A stretch of DNA of 64,000 nt, taken from contig NC_053398.1 in assembly GCF_905171765.1 (NCBI RefSeq), positions 42,996,323-43,060,322 of the forward strand, given 5' to 3'. This document shows positions 43,843 through 55,918 of this stretch, in pieces. A model generated the notes under the pieces. It searched no databases. It was not told where the DNA came from and saw only the letters and a program-made list of their open reading frames with translations. Made by a program: the position numbers and the translations under genes. The first letter of the stretch is position 1. Each line of letters opens with the position of its first letter. This stretch comes from Bufo bufo (taxonomy: Eukaryota; Chordata; Amphibia; Anura; Bufonidae).

Positions 43843-46738
43843 TATGCACAATAGGCAGTTCTCCTGAGTTGAACGTGTCCTCTAGTTGATATAGAGGGCA
43901 TAAAGTCGTTTTGGACCAGTTTATCCGCAATCCCGAGAACCGGCTAAATAGTTCAATTGTATCGATTGCCCTAGGGAGTGTAGATTCTGTTTGTGACATA
44001 AAGAGCACCATATCATCGGCATACAATCCGACCGTATCTTCCTGTTCTCCTATTTGGGTGCCATAATATTGCGGGTCCGCCCTAATACGCATGGCCAATG
44101 GCTCTATGGCTAAGGCAAACAGCAGAGGTGATAGGGGGCAACCCTGTCTGGTTCCTCTTCCCAGGCAAAAGCTGTCTGACAGTAACCCATTCACCAGAAC
44201 TCCTGCTTTGGGGCTTTTGTACAGTAATTCAACCCAACGTCTGAATTTAGGTCCAAAACCAAACTTCCTAAGGACCTGAAACAAATATGGCCATTCAACC
44301 GAATCAAATGCCTTTGCTGTGTCTAATGACGCCAGAGCCCATTTCTCCTGTTTCTGAAGACCAATCTGGGTCACCACCTGTACCCTTCTAATATTATCAG
44401 AAGTGGACCTGCCAGGAATAAATCCAGATTGATCTGGATGTACTAAAGTTGTAGCTACTTTACCGAGACGCACGTCCAATATCTTTGCTATAATCTTATA
44501 GTCTATGTTTAATAAGGATATCGGACGATATGACCCGCACTCATCTGATTCCTTGCCAGGTTTTAATAACACGACTATAGTTGCGTCATACATTGATGGC
44601 GGGAAGTATCACTTTCGGAACGCCTCATTATACATTTTTAACAGAAGTGGGATAATGTGGGTAGAGTACTTAACATATACTTCTAAAGGCAGTCCATCGG
44701 GACCAGAGGCCTTACCCCTAGCTAGTTGCGAAATAGCCTCCTGTATTTCCAAAACAGTTATGGGGGTTTCTAGGCTGTCCGCTGCCTCATGTGACAGAGT
44801 AGTGAAATCTAGATCCCCAAAGTATTGCACGACCTCATCCATTTCATAATTCACCCTGGTCTCATAAAGGTCTCTATAATATTCTTGAAACCTACCCGCT
44901 ATAGCCTCTGGATCAGAGAGTATCCGTCCATCTAAAGCTTTAATGCGTAGTATAGCGGGGGATGCCTGGCTCTGCCTAACGATGTGAGCTAGCAGTTTAC
45001 TGGACTGATTGCCCAGTTCAAAGTACGATTGTTTGGAGAAAAACAGTTTCCTTTGGGCTTTTTCCTTAAGCAGAGTCAGGTATTGTGTCCCCTTAGACAG
45101 CCATGCCTCCTTATTTAAATCATTGGGATCAGACACATATACCGCTTCCAGTCTAGAGCAATCTGCCGCCAGGCTTTCCTCCTGCCTAGCTGCTGACTTT
45201 TTAATATATGATATAGAAGACCTGAGGCAGCCTCTAAGATATGCCTTCATAGTCTCCCACAATAGTGTATTATTCGATTCCTCCTCATGTCCTTCCATGA
45301 ACACCTTTAATTGATCAGGGACACGATCAGACGGTCAAAACAGGGTCAACCAAAAGGGATTAATCCGATTCAAGCGTCTGATCATATCCCCGCCTTGCCT
45401 CAATGTTAATTGCAATGGGGCATGGTCAGATATACCCCTCGGTCCATATTCTATATCATACGTCAAAGAGTACATAGATGAATTGCCCAAGACATAATCC
45501 TTTCGCGACAACGCATTATAACTGGCGGAGTGACATGAGTATTGTCTGACATCAGGGTACTTTAGCCGCCATAGATCCTTCCACCCCACCTCTTCTGCTA
45601 ATTCAGCTAGGGGCGTCTTATTATTAGATCGGCTGTCACCGGCCTCCCCCTGTTGGTGCCTATCCATGTCCCTGTCTAAAGTCATATTAAAGTCCCCCAT
45701 GCTGATTACACGGGCTGACGGATACGAGGCTGCAAAGCTAACTGCTTGCTGCATTACTTGCAAGGAAAAGGGCGGGGGGATGTATATACCAATAATAACG
45801 TACAATATACAGTTTATATTTTCCCGCTGTATCTATCTGGCATGTTTCCAGTTCCCACCTGAGAGATTTGTGCACCATGAGAGACACGCTCCTAGACAGG
45901 TTCGTAAAGCATGAATGTTGAGCCCATTGAGCCCAAGGCTTCTGTATGCGCCTCGTACTATCTGCTGTCAAGTGGGTTTCCTGCAGGCAGAGGATATGTG
46001 GGTTGAATCTCCTGACTGCAGAAAACACCATGGCTCGCTTTCTAGCAGCACCCAATCCCCTAACATTCCATGACATTATACGTATATCCGACATGTTGTT
46101 CTAATATAAAGGACCTCAGTTACCTCTCGACCCTCCCACCACTTTGCATTATGACTGATATAGCACAGAACAAATAACATATGAATCGTCAGGCGCACCC
46201 TGACATATGCTATGACTGCCTGCATGGTGTAACCTTGAACCATTCGCATCACTCTTGTCGCATAAAACATAGTATACCTCGTCTTGTAGGTGGCACTTCG
46301 AAGAAACGGGGTGTGCTTGTGGCAATTAACCAGTAGCACCACAAATCTTACAACTTGTATAGAAGTGTTTTTTAACATAATCGAGGACCCAATCCCCAAC
46401 CTCTAGAGGGAGCCCGGGACAGAACATGAACATCTGGACTGACCAGGGAACCCTCTAGTGAACTGAACAGCATTTGCGATACTCAATACCTCCCTTAGCA
46501 TACATGATAACATCCCAACTCTTATTACTATCTTCCTATCACAGTGGAACACTCATGGCTTTCTATGAATAGGTATGGTCAAGTATGTCAAAGGATCAAG
46601 GAGATAGGCATTGAACAATTCCTGAGTGTCCAGGAGAATATTTACTTAGTCAGTCCAGACGTTATCACCAACTTTAATGTCCAGTCCCGGGGTCCCTCTT
46701 ACTTTAGCAAAAAAGGAAATAAGGGAGTGTTCACATTT

Positions 46739-47644
46739 TTATCTTGGGGCTCTTGCGTTTCTCCCCCTTCCGTCTAGCCAGTTGGTGGCTTCCTCAGGAT
46801 TATTGAAGAACTGGCTCACATCACCATATACTACTCTCAGACGAGCTGGATATACCATGGAATAAGGCAGATTCTTTTCGCGTAGCCTCCGTTTCACCAC
46901 ACTAAACGTGGCCCTGCGTTTCTGCAGCTCAGATGAAAAATCCGGAAAAATCATAATGGTATTATTTTAAAATTTTAGCTCTTGCTTGGTACGCGCCTTC
47001 TGTAAAACATGATCTCTGTCCATAGAGTTCAGTAGCCTGGCAAGTAAGGGCCTCGGAGGAGCCCCCGGTGGAAGGGGTTTGGCGGGAACACGATGCGCTC
47101 GCTCGATAATGAATGCCGCCGAGAATGTCGCATCTGGAAAGGAATCTCGGAGCCAGGTAGTGACAAACGTGCACGGGTTATTGCCGTCAGCTTTTTCAGG
47201 CATGCCAATTATTCGCAAGTTATTGCGTCGCGTGCGGTTCTCGTAATCATCACATTTCTGTTGCCAAAAATTGACTTTTTGCTCCAATTCCTGTATCTTT
47301 TCGGGAAGTGGTTGCAGGCGGTCTTCCACGTCAGAGATTCTATTTTCCGTCTCTTTAACGCGGTCTCGGATAGCCTGCATGTCATGATGGAGTAGGCCTA
47401 TATCCACCTTTACCTCCTCCAGTTTACCCATCATGGACGTGCGACAGGTAGATATTGCTTGCAGCAACTGTTCAGTCACTTGCTTAAGAGATGGTTCGGC
47501 ATCTGATTGTTCCGCTCCTCCTGACACAGGATATTCTTTCGCCCTCTCCACTGATGATGATCGGGAGCCTGCGCCATCTTGGTCTTCCACGCGGGCAAAC
47601 TCTCAGAGCCGGTCTGCAGCAGACTGTGCTCTATTTCGGGCCAT
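46739..47644 (-). pseudogene. L1 ORF1 (RNA-binding protein, pseudogene)
   Basis: The ATG at 47644 is followed by an in-frame stop near 47606. The open part starts at 47590. It has a coiled-coil stretch (about 47470-47280, heptad-like with Leu/Ile/Val), an RRM-like segment with NRTRRNNLRIIGMPEKADG (about 47240-47180), and after a frameshift near 46960 the C-terminal domain (IFPDFSSELQKRRATFSVVK, then LPYSMVYPARLRVVY). ORF1p trimers bind L1 RNA for retrotransposition. Confidence 0.9.
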
Positions 47645-48439
47645 ATTTGAGTTGCGGGCTTTTCCCGACCTCCTACCGGTTCTGGTGGTAATGTTTGCGG
47701 ATATAAATTGTCAGGATAATATAGAAGTTAGGGGAATCGGGTCCGGAGCTTCACTACATGCGTCCGCTCATATCGACTTCCGGCCACGCCCCCTCAGATC
47801 ACATTTTATGACCAATTTGTGCAGAAGTCCATATCATTCCAAAGGGTTCACATACTTTTTCTTGCAACTGTAGATGTCTACAGAACCTGTTCTATTAAAC
47901 GCTTATACAAGTAGAGCCTACGACAAAGTGGAGAGGGTGCCAGCAGTAAGTTTGTGTTGACTTGTGTTGACTTCACTGATTATTTTGCCCTTCCTCTGAT
48001 CCATCAGAACAATAACCCTTAAAAACGGATCCTGTCTGTGGAGCATCCGCCTTCACTCGGTCAGCATTTGGTCAGTAATCAATCAGTATTGCTAATGCCA
48101 AACAAAACAGGAGTGGATCCAAAACAGAGATGACACTTGAATGGAATATTCCTGCTTTTGGCTACCAAATCATTAGCCAAGTCTGATGGGACCATACAGG
48201 TCTTACAGCTGCTACACAGACAGGATCCGTTGTGCGTGTCATTTTTCCTTCCTTCTGACAGATCAGAAGAAGGGTCAAATAAATGATGATGTCAGCCAGG
48301 CCGAAAGGCAAAATAGTGGCCCAGTCATGAAGTTGGGAGGGTGGGAACAAATGAGAAGTCCACAGAGTGGCCTCATGACATAGTGGTGAGGTAGAAGCAG
48401 CATGAGGAGACCACAGAGTGGCACTTCTCTGTCTGACAT

Positions 48440-48965
48440 ACTGTTAGATCAAATAATCAAATGTTAGATCAAATATTTTCGATTTTGCCACTAATACACG
48501 TCAAACATGGCTTTAGAGTATATCAATGCAGCGCTGAACGGCAATTAGGCCCTAATTATTTTCAACTTTTACACAACACAAAAGGCTTTTCAACAGATAA
48601 GTGCAATGCTGGATGGTGAATATATTTTTATTTTGCCACTAATACACGGCAAACAGGGCTGTAGAATATATCACTGCACGGCTGAACGGCAATTAGGCCC
48701 TAATTTTTTCTACTTTTACACAACACAACAGGCTTTTCAATACATAACTGCAACGCTGGATGGCGAATATATTTTTATTTTGCCACTAATACACAGCAAA
48801 CAAGGCTGTAGAAGATATCACTGCACCGCTGAATGGCAATTAGGCCCTAATTTTTTTTCTACTTTTACACAACACAACAGGGTTTTCAACAGATAAGTGC
48901 AACGACGGACAGCGAATATATTTTTATTTCGCCACTAATACATTGCAAAAAGGGCTTAACATATA
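48440..48965. repeat. tandem array, unit ~120 bp (hAT-4)
   Basis: ttgccactaatacac, gctgaacggcaattaggccc and cttttacacaacacaa recur four times (near 48483, 48633, 48779 and 48928 for the first block), so the unit is nearer 145-150 bases, with related sub-blocks. Short plus-strand ORFs across it are repeat translations. Confidence 0.85.
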
Positions 48966-49560
48966 ACGCCACCTCACAAGGGAAAATAAGACATACTATA
49001 GAAATATTTCCTTGTAATAAACCCTGTTAATGGCTGTATCAAACAGCACTTGCACCCCAATAACAAGAGCGGTTTGCTGGAATGACAGAGCTGTATAATG
49101 GCAATTTGGATCCCCAGTCAGTGCAGCAAGGTGTAATAGGATTGTTCCTATTACCCAGTCACTAACCTCCCCTACTGAACCCTGTTCTACATAAATGCTG
49201 TGGAATGATTCCTCCCTGTCCTTTCCCTGCACTTATAAATAGTTTTTTCACCACAATCAAGTCTTTCCTAGCACTGTCCCTAGCGCCTGCAGACGTCTCT
49301 CCCTGCACTTAGTACACTGGCAAATGGCAGAGTCTAAGATGGCTGACGCTATTTATAGGGCTGTGACATCACAGGGCTGGCTGCTGATTGGCTGCATGCA
49401 TGTCATTATGGGTGTTCCCGCCTTCCCAGAGTTCCTTTCTCCATGTCCTCACACGTGCAGCAGCCATTTTAGGAAAAAATGTGATTCGCTACCACGAAGC
49501 GTGAGGAAATTCGCATTCGGAACAATTTCCACTTCGTCTGCTTCGATTTTCTCATCTCTA

Positions 49561-49765
49561 TTACTGACACGTACCACCTAACTAACATTGTACATCATTA
49601 TCCTCTAATTCCAGTGGCCCCTTGTAGCAGGACAATGCACCCCGCCACACTGCAAAAACTGCCCAGGAATGGTCTGAGGAACATGACAAATAGTTTAATG
49701 TGTTGATTTGGCCTCCAAATTCTCCAGATCTTATTGTAATGGTGCAATTTTAGGATGTGCACCTG
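49561..49765 (+). pseudogene. Tc1-like transposase relic, C-terminal part, after hAT-4
   Basis: Continues the relic of 39355-39963. 49565-49605 gives DTYHLTNIV. 49630-49730 gives QDNAPRHTAKTAQEWSEEHD, a stop, then FNVLIWPPNSPDL: the second catalytic Asp and the W-P-P-N-S-P-D-L block of Tc1-like transposases. The frame is lost by about 49765. Confidence 0.82.
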
Positions 49766-50039
49766 AATCTTACAAAGCCTAGGCTGTGAATTGATCCAGT
49801 GAGCATATAATAAACCCAACGATTAATAACATGCTAATCACAATAAACTCCCATAAATGAGGCAGTCAATGCAAAATTACACAAAATAAATCAAGACTTT
49901 ATTGAACAAGTCTAACATGATAAATCTGCAATCAGTTTTTACTCTTTTGCTGAAAAGCTGTATTTTGATGCCATCTAATGTTCAAGTTCTAAAGTAATCA
50001 CCTCATGCAGTAGTGAAATTACTCATCGCTGCCTAACAA
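49766..50039. other. unassigned non-coding DNA
   Basis: Nothing recognised. Confidence 0.45.
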
Positions 50040-50160
50040 ACATTGGAAAGAAATTGGAATCCTCAGTGGGTGATACCTTTTAATGGCTGACAAGATGACA
50101 CAATTGCAAGCTTTTGAGGCTACTTAGGCCTATTCTTCAGGCATCTTTTAAGAAAGCATC
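50040..50160 (-). repeat. PLE-like terminal relic with hammerhead-like core
   Basis: The minus strand reads cctgaagaataggcctaagt, agcctcaaaagcttgcaatt, then a tail with attaaaaggtatcaccca. ctgaaga, then the aggc/gcct stem, then (g)aaag matches the hammerhead order CUGANGA - stem II - GAAA with one change. 59221-59296 is a second, independently diverged copy. Confidence 0.55.
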
Positions 50161-50873
50161 TGAAGATTCACATACTTATACACCAAAGTACACAGGAATA
50201 ATGAGGCAGATGAGACAAGTGATGTAAAGCAGATCAATATGAGTGGAGGAGTAATCAAACAGTTGTGTGGCACCGGCCTCTTCATAACTTCGGCGGATCC
50301 TCCCCCCATTCTAAAAGAGGCATAGAAAATGGTAAATGAGATGGGCCTGTCGGCCCGTCCCCTTCCACACCCATGCCATGCCCACAATTTTAGACCTGAC
50401 GTGATCGGGGAAAAGTCGCAGATTGCAGCGCAACTAACTGTTGTGTTGCAATCTGCGCCTGAAATACGCCAAATTTAGGCATATTTCAGATTGATAAATG
50501 AACCCTATAGTGTAAATCTATGAGACACATTCATTTCTGATCTGATTGTGTCAAAGCTTGCATTCCCAGATTCTCCTGTCTTTCTGAGATTTGAAATTCC
50601 TTTTTAATAAGAATACTTTCTACATACTACTTGCTACAAAAGTGTTTCAGTACAAATCTTTCCTTTCTTCTTTTATTGTGTGGAAATAAGAGTTCATTTT
50701 TGTTCTAAGTTTTTGACCAGTTTCACCGCCAAAGAGACCCCCCCCTTCCCAGTAGGACATTTGGTGTATACAATCAAATGGACTACATTTGGCATGGTAC
50801 AGGTGAAGTACCTGTGATCTTGTAGTCCTGACATATATTGGGGACCTGTGCCTTGTCAGTGGTCATCATGTAT
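50161..50873. other. unassigned non-coding DNA
   Basis: No gene or repeat boundary recognised. Confidence 0.45.
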
Positions 50874-51035
50874 GGCTGGGGAAGGCAACCTCCGACACTC
50901 CAGCTGTTGGTAAACTACAACTCCCAGCATGCATACTGGCTCTGCTCTTCTAAGAACTCACATAGAAATTAATGTAGCATGCTGGGAATTGTAGTTTTCC
51001 AACAGCTGGAGTGCCGAAGGTTGCTGATCCCTGAT
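50874..51035. mobile_element. palindromic hAT-type MITE
   Basis: Long inverted repeats (actccagctgttggtaaact, acaactcccagcatgc on the left; the inverse on the right ending ggttgctgatccctg) with a short AT-rich centre. This is a common vertebrate palindromic MITE design. No clean target duplication is seen. Confidence 0.75.
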
Positions 51036-51219
51036 GTGTAACACCCCAGATTTGTGTTACTACACGCCTCTACCCCGCTACTATCTTCTAAGAGCCTTTA
51101 TACTGTCTTCAGGTCTGATTTTGCTTATGTCCTCCAGAAATGTGCATAGAAAACTATGTTAAATGTAATGGTTCATGTAATTATCCTGGTTACCAGCGGG
51201 TGGCAGTTTTCATACTTAC

Positions 51220-51420
51220 TGACAGGATGCTGCTGCTGCCGCCTATGCCGCCGCTGCGATCCGCTCCGCTGGGGACTCCAAGATGGTGCATGCCTCTGGA
51301 TGTGTAAAAGCTCAAGTTCTCGCGAATCTCGCGAGAACTTGAGCTCCTTCTCCCTGGCTAAGAGCGCGGCGCTCTGATTGGATGCGCTCTTAGCCAGGGA
51401 GAAGAAAACCGCGCCCTGTA
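51220..51420. promoter_or_regulatory. GC-rich segment with two hairpins and a TCTCGCGAGA site
   Basis: 51309-51345 is a perfect hairpin (agctcaagttctcgcga arms of 17 bases, 3-base loop). 51347-51404 is a second (cttctccctggctaagagcg arms of 21 bases). The first contains TCTCGCGAGA (51327-51336), a known vertebrate core-promoter motif, and ccaagatggtgc upstream resembles a YY1 site. It could be a promoter relic or simply another palindromic repeat; no gene follows. Confidence 0.4.
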
Positions 51421-52013
51421 CAATTCTTTGTCAACGCCTTCTCGAACCATATCAGCATATGAGGCGCCAGAATTACCGGAGACCACAGCGGATGAAAGAG
51501 GGGGTCCTCTGAAAAATTAACCCCTTAAGGACCGGGCTCATTTTCACCTTAAGGACCAGGCCATTTTTTGCAAATCTGACCAGTGTCACTTTAAGTGCTG
51601 ATAACTTTAAAACGCTTTGACTTATCCAGGCCATTCTGAGATTGTTTTTTCGTCACATATTGTACTTCATGACACTGGTAAAATGAAGTCAAAAAAATTA
51701 TTTTTTTTGCACAAAAAAATACCTAATTTACCAAAAATTTGAAAAAAATTAGCAAATTTCAAAGTTTCAGTTTCTCTACTTCTGTAATACATAGTAATAC
51801 CCCAAAAAATTGTGATGACTTTACATTCCCCATATGTCTACTTCATGTTTGAATTGTTTTGGGAATGATATTTTATTTTTTGGGGATGTTATAAGGCTTA
51901 GAAGTTTAGAAGCAAATCTTGAAATTTTTCAGAAATTTACAAAAACTCAATTTTTAGCGACCAGTTCAGGTCTGAAGTCACTTTGCGAGGCTTACATAAT
52001 AGAAACCACCCAA

Positions 52014-53215
52014 AAATGACCCCATCTAAGAAACTACACCCCTCAAGGTATTCAAAACTGATTTTGCATACATTGTTAACCCTTTAGGTGTTGCACAAGA
52101 GTTATTGGCAAATGGGGAGGAAATTTGAGAATTTCATATTTTTGTCAAATTTTTCATTTTAACCCATTTTTTCCACTAACAAAGCAAGGGTTAACAGCCA
52201 AACAAGATTGTATCTTTATTGCCCTGACTCTGCCGTTTACAGAAACACCCAATATGTGTCCGTAAACTACTGTACGGCCACACAGCGGGGCGTAGAGTGA
52301 AAGGTGCACCATATGGTTTTTGGAAGGCTGATTTTTATGGACTGGTTTTTTGACACCATGTCCCATTTGAAGCCCCCTGATGCACCCCAAGAGGAGAAAC
52401 TCCCTAAAAGTGACCCCATCTAAGAAACTACACCCCTCAAGGTATTCAAAACTGATTTTACATACGTCGTTAACCCTTTAGGTGTTGCACAAGAGTTATT
52501 GGCAAATGGGGATGAAATTTGAGAATTTCATTTTTTTGCCTAATTTTCAATTTTAACCCATTTTTTCCACTAACAAAGCAAGGGTTAACAGCCAAACAAG
52601 ATTGTATCTTTATTGCCCTGACTCTGCCGTTTACAGAAGCACCCCATATGTGGCCGTAAACTACTGTACGGGCACACAGTAGGGCGTAGAGTGAAAGGTG
52701 CGCGGTTTGGTTTTTGGAAGCCAGATTTTGCTGGACTGGTTTTTTGACACCATGTCCCATTTGAAGCCCCCCTGATGCACCCCTAGAGTAGAAACTCCAT
52801 AAAAGTGACCCCATCTAAGAAACTACACCCCTCAAGCTATTCAATACTGATTTTACAAACTTTGTTAACCCTTTAGGTGTTGCACAAGATTTAATGGAAA
52901 ATAGAGACACAATTTCAAAATTTCACATTTTTGGCAGATTTTCCATTTTAATATTTTTTTTCCAGTTACAAAGCAAGGGTTAACAGCCAAACAAAACTCA
53001 TTATTTATGGCCCTAATTCTGTAGTTTACAGAAACACCCCATATGTGGTCGTAAACTGCTGTACGGGCACACGGCAGGGCGCAGAAGGAAAGGAATTCCA
53101 TACGGTTTTTGGAAGGCAGGTTTTGCTGGACTGTTTTTTTTGACACCATGTCCCATTTGAAGCCCCCCTGATGCACCCCTAGAGTAGAAACTCCAAAAAA
53201 GTGACCCCATTTTAG
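52014..53215. repeat. tandem array, three ~395-bp units
   Basis: ccccatctaagaaactacac recurs at about 52021, 52418 and 52811, and gtgaccccattttagaaact at 53201. Each unit has ctttaggtgttgcacaag, aaagcaagggttaacagcca and tgacaccatgtcccatttga. Minus-strand ORFs here translate the repeat and are not genes. Confidence 0.93.
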
Positions 53216-53219
53216 AAAC

Positions 53220-54160
53220 TACGGGATAGGGTGGCAGTTTTGTTGGTACTAGTTTAGGGTACATATGATTTTTGGTTGCTCTATATTACACTTTTTGTGC
53301 AGCAAGGTAACAAGAAATAGCTTTTTTGGCACGTTTTTTTTTTTTGTTATTTACAACATTCATCTGACAGGTTAGATCATGTGGTCATTTTATAGAGCAG
53401 GTTGTCGCGGACGCGGCGATACCTAATATGTATACATTTTTTTTTATTTATGTAAGTTTTATACAATAACTTCATTTTTAAAACCAAAAAAATGTTTTAG
53501 TGTCTCCATATTCTAAGAGCCATAGTTTTTTCAGTTTTTGGGCGATTATCTTGAGTAGGGTCTCATTTTTTGCGGGATGAGATGACGGTTTGATTGGCAC
53601 TATTTTGGGGTGCATATGATTTTTTGATCGCTTGCTATTACACTTTTTGTGACATAAGATGGCAAAAAATGGCTTTTTTTACACTGTTTTTATTTTTATT
53701 TTTTTACGGTGGTCATCTGAGGGGTTAGGTCATGTGATATTTTTATAGAGCCGGTCGATACGGACGCGGCGATACCTAATATGTATACTTTTTTTTTATT
53801 TATGTAAGTTTTACAGAATGAGTTCATTTTTGAAAAAAAAAAAATCATGTTTTAGTGTCTCCATAGTCTAAGAGCCATAGTTTTTTCAGATTTTGGGCGA
53901 TTATCTTGAGTAGGGTCTCATTTTTTGCGGGATGAGATGACGGTTTGATTGGTACTATTTTGGCGTACATGCGACTTTTTTGATCACTTTTATTACCTTT
54001 TTTGGGAAGTAAGGTGGGCAAAATTTCAATTTTCTCATAGTTTTTATTTTTTTATTTTTATGGCGTTCACCGTGCGGGGAAAGTAACATGACCATTTTAT
54101 AGATCAGGTCGTTACGGACGCGGCGATACCTAATATGTGTAGTTTATTTTATTTTTTTAA
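53220..54160. repeat. tandem units of ~350 bp with gacgcggcgatacctaatat
   Basis: gacgcggcgatacctaatat occurs at about 53410, 53763 and 54117, and gggtctcattttttgcggga recurs in the same register. Confidence 0.88.
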
Positions 54161-54277
54161 TTTTTATTCAGTGATAAATGTTTTTTTTTTTTATCTTAAC
54201 TTTTTTCACTTTTTTTTACATTTTTGTGACCCAGACCCACTTGGTTCTTGAAGATCCAGTGGGTCTGGTGTCTGTAT

Positions 54278-55150
54278 AATACAGTACAGAACAATATATA
54301 TTGTTCTGTACTGTATTTTACTTACACTGAACAGATCTGTGCTTTCAGCATAGATCTGTTCAGCACCATGGACAGCAGGACGCCTGAGCAGGCGTCCTGT
54401 TGCCATGGGAACCTTCCCCGTCTGCTCAGAACTGCGCAGACGGGGAAGGGTAAGGACGGGGCTGAGGGGGGCTCTCTGGGGGCTCTCTCCCTCTCCATCG
54501 GGGGGCTGCAAAGCCACAGCAGCCCCCCGATGGAGAGGGAGGGAGCTCCCTGACCAATGACAGTTAACTTTTTCCATACAGCGGTCCGTACGGACCGCGG
54601 TATGGAAAGGGTTAAACGGCTGACATCTTCACAGATGTCAGCCGTTTATACCAGGGTGCCAGCAATGTGCTGGCACCCTGGTATAACCACTAGAAGCCAA
54701 CGATCGTTCATGGGGAGGCGGGCGGGGGATCGCGATCCCGCCTGCCGCACCGCCCGCCTCCCGCAACGCCCCCACCGCCTGCGACACCCCCCCCGCACCA
54801 CCCTCCGGCATAAAATCGTGCAGGGGTGCAGGGGGGGGTGAAAAATAATGATTTTAGCCACTCTAAAGTTTCTGATCCCCGCGGTCAGGGACCGCGGGCA
54901 TCAGAAACTGCAAAAAGCGCAGCAAACCGCAGGTCTGAATTGACCTGCGGTTTGCTGCGATCGCCGATACGGGGGGGTCAAATGACCCCCCCCTGCGTTG
55001 TTACGGGATGCCGGCTGAATGATTTCAGCCGGCGTCCCGTTCCGATTAACCCCTGCGGCGCCGGAATTCCGAATTTAAGTCAGGACGTACCTGTACGCCC
55101 TTGGTCCTTAAGGACTCGGGAAATAGGGCGTACCGGTACGCCCTGCGTCC
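54278..55150. repeat. continuous chain of about a dozen hairpins
   Basis: Consecutive near-perfect palindromes separated by few bases. Examples: 54278-54317 (40-bp perfect, acagtacagaacaatat arms), 54329-54361, 54376-54399 (caggacgcctg arms), then ccttccccgtctgc, cctctccatcggggggctg and ggtccgtacggacc pairs, 54646-54686 (19-bp perfect arms ttataccagggtgccagca), then gcaaaccgcaggtc, gggggggtca and gccggctgaa pairs, and gggcgtaccggtacgccc. Each has a different sequence, so this is not a tandem repeat. Confidence 0.88.
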
Positions 55151-55162
55151 TTAAGGGGTTAA

Positions 55163-55918
55163 TAATCGGAATTACATGACTGGGGGCCACACTGTTAGGT
55201 AATGTTACTGTTTCCATGCAAGTTTTTGGGTGAAAGGTCCTCTTTAAGGCACTTCAGAGTGGAACATTCCTGTTCTATTCTGCCCCCGTTCTGGAGAGAG
55301 GTGGGCGAGTCCTTCTTCCTGCAGCAAGGGAGGGAAAAAAACAGTTAGAGCCAGTGATAGTTTACCCCCTGTTAGGGAAAGGAGGGTTTTGAGTAATACT
55401 CCCTCCTTAGGGAAGAAAGTAGGGGCACGTCTCCGCAAGAGACATAGCCATATACCCAGTCTGATCACCTTCAGCTCTGCTGGATGAAGAGAGCAGAAAC
55501 TACAGTCAAACTCCAGAGTTCCAGGAAGAAAGCATCCCCTGAGAATCCATCTGTGAGATAAGTCCAGTGCCTAGGAGAAGACTGTTCCTCCTCAGCTAGT
55601 CTGTCCCCACACAGCAGAAGTTACAGATAAGTGCAAAAGCTAATCCTGCCACAGTTACAGAGCTACCAAGCAGACGTTTATCCTGCAAGCTCCACATTTA
55701 AAGCAGAAGTACTCATTCCTGCCAATCATTGCCAAAACCTGCTGGGACCAAAAGACCAAAGCTGTATACTGTTTGGATGCAAGTTATTTCAAGTAAAGCA
55801 ACGTTTGAACTGACATAATTTATTCTGCAAAGTTCCTCTATTACTCCTACTATCACTACAATCAAATTTATTGCCAGGAGTCCGCCGTACCCAGGTAGGA
55901 GACACCGTGACACAACTA
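55163..55918. repeat. unclassified dispersed repeat (LTR-like?)
   Basis: Its 3' part (55735-55918) is shared with 541-715. The rest is mid-GC sequence without motif-bearing ORFs. Class not determined. Confidence 0.35.

Larger units (their letters stand above)
42108..46094 (-). pseudogene. L1 ORF2: endonuclease and reverse transcriptase (pseudogene)
   Basis: The start MSDIRIMSWNVRGLG is at 46094. The APE-type endonuclease has ILCLQETHL, MGDFNMTLD (about 45690) and ISDHAPL (about 45430). The reverse transcriptase starts near 44700 with SGPDGLPLEVY, then SYRPISLLNIDYKIIAK, GFIPGRSTSDNIRR, GTRQGCPLSPLLFALA and the catalytic LYADDMVLF (about 44010). A C-terminal Cys-His motif, ECHRC..ADFWHLIWAC, lies at about 42465-42415. 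Breaks: a frameshift near 45780, in-frame stops at about 45332 and 44606, and a 293-bp insertion after LPIVH. Removing that insertion and one duplication restores the local frame (SYKYLGVHIT follows). Confidence 0.93.
41738..47793 (-). mobile_element. near full-length L1 retrotransposon (6056 bp)
   Basis: A minus-strand L1 with a T-run at its left end (the poly-A tail in inverse) preceded on the element strand by ttcaataaa, and a 14-bp target duplication. ORF1 (47644-46739) and ORF2 (46094-42108) are both recognisable, with about 640 bases between them. The 5' leader is only about 150 bases, so it may be slightly 5'-truncated. Few disabling changes make it one of the younger insertions. It lies inside the right inverted repeat of the Tc1, and its ORF2 is itself split by the insertion at 43550-43842. 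Confidence 0.93.
51521..55158. mobile_element. TTAA-flanked non-autonomous DNA transposon (3638 bp)
   Basis: Flanked by TTAA (51517-51520, 55159-55162). The ends are ccccttaaggacc and its inverse (gtccttaagggg). TTAA duplications are typical of piggyBac and Kolobok elements. It has no transposase. It consists of an AT-rich head, three ~395-bp tandem units, about three ~350-bp units, and a GC-rich tail that is a continuous chain of hairpins. A truncated copy of its head is at 59309-59495. Confidence 0.85.

Noticed and set aside
52154..53264. Minus-strand ORFs of 78-114 residues similar to each other
   Set aside because: The similarity comes from the ~395-bp tandem units; no known domain.
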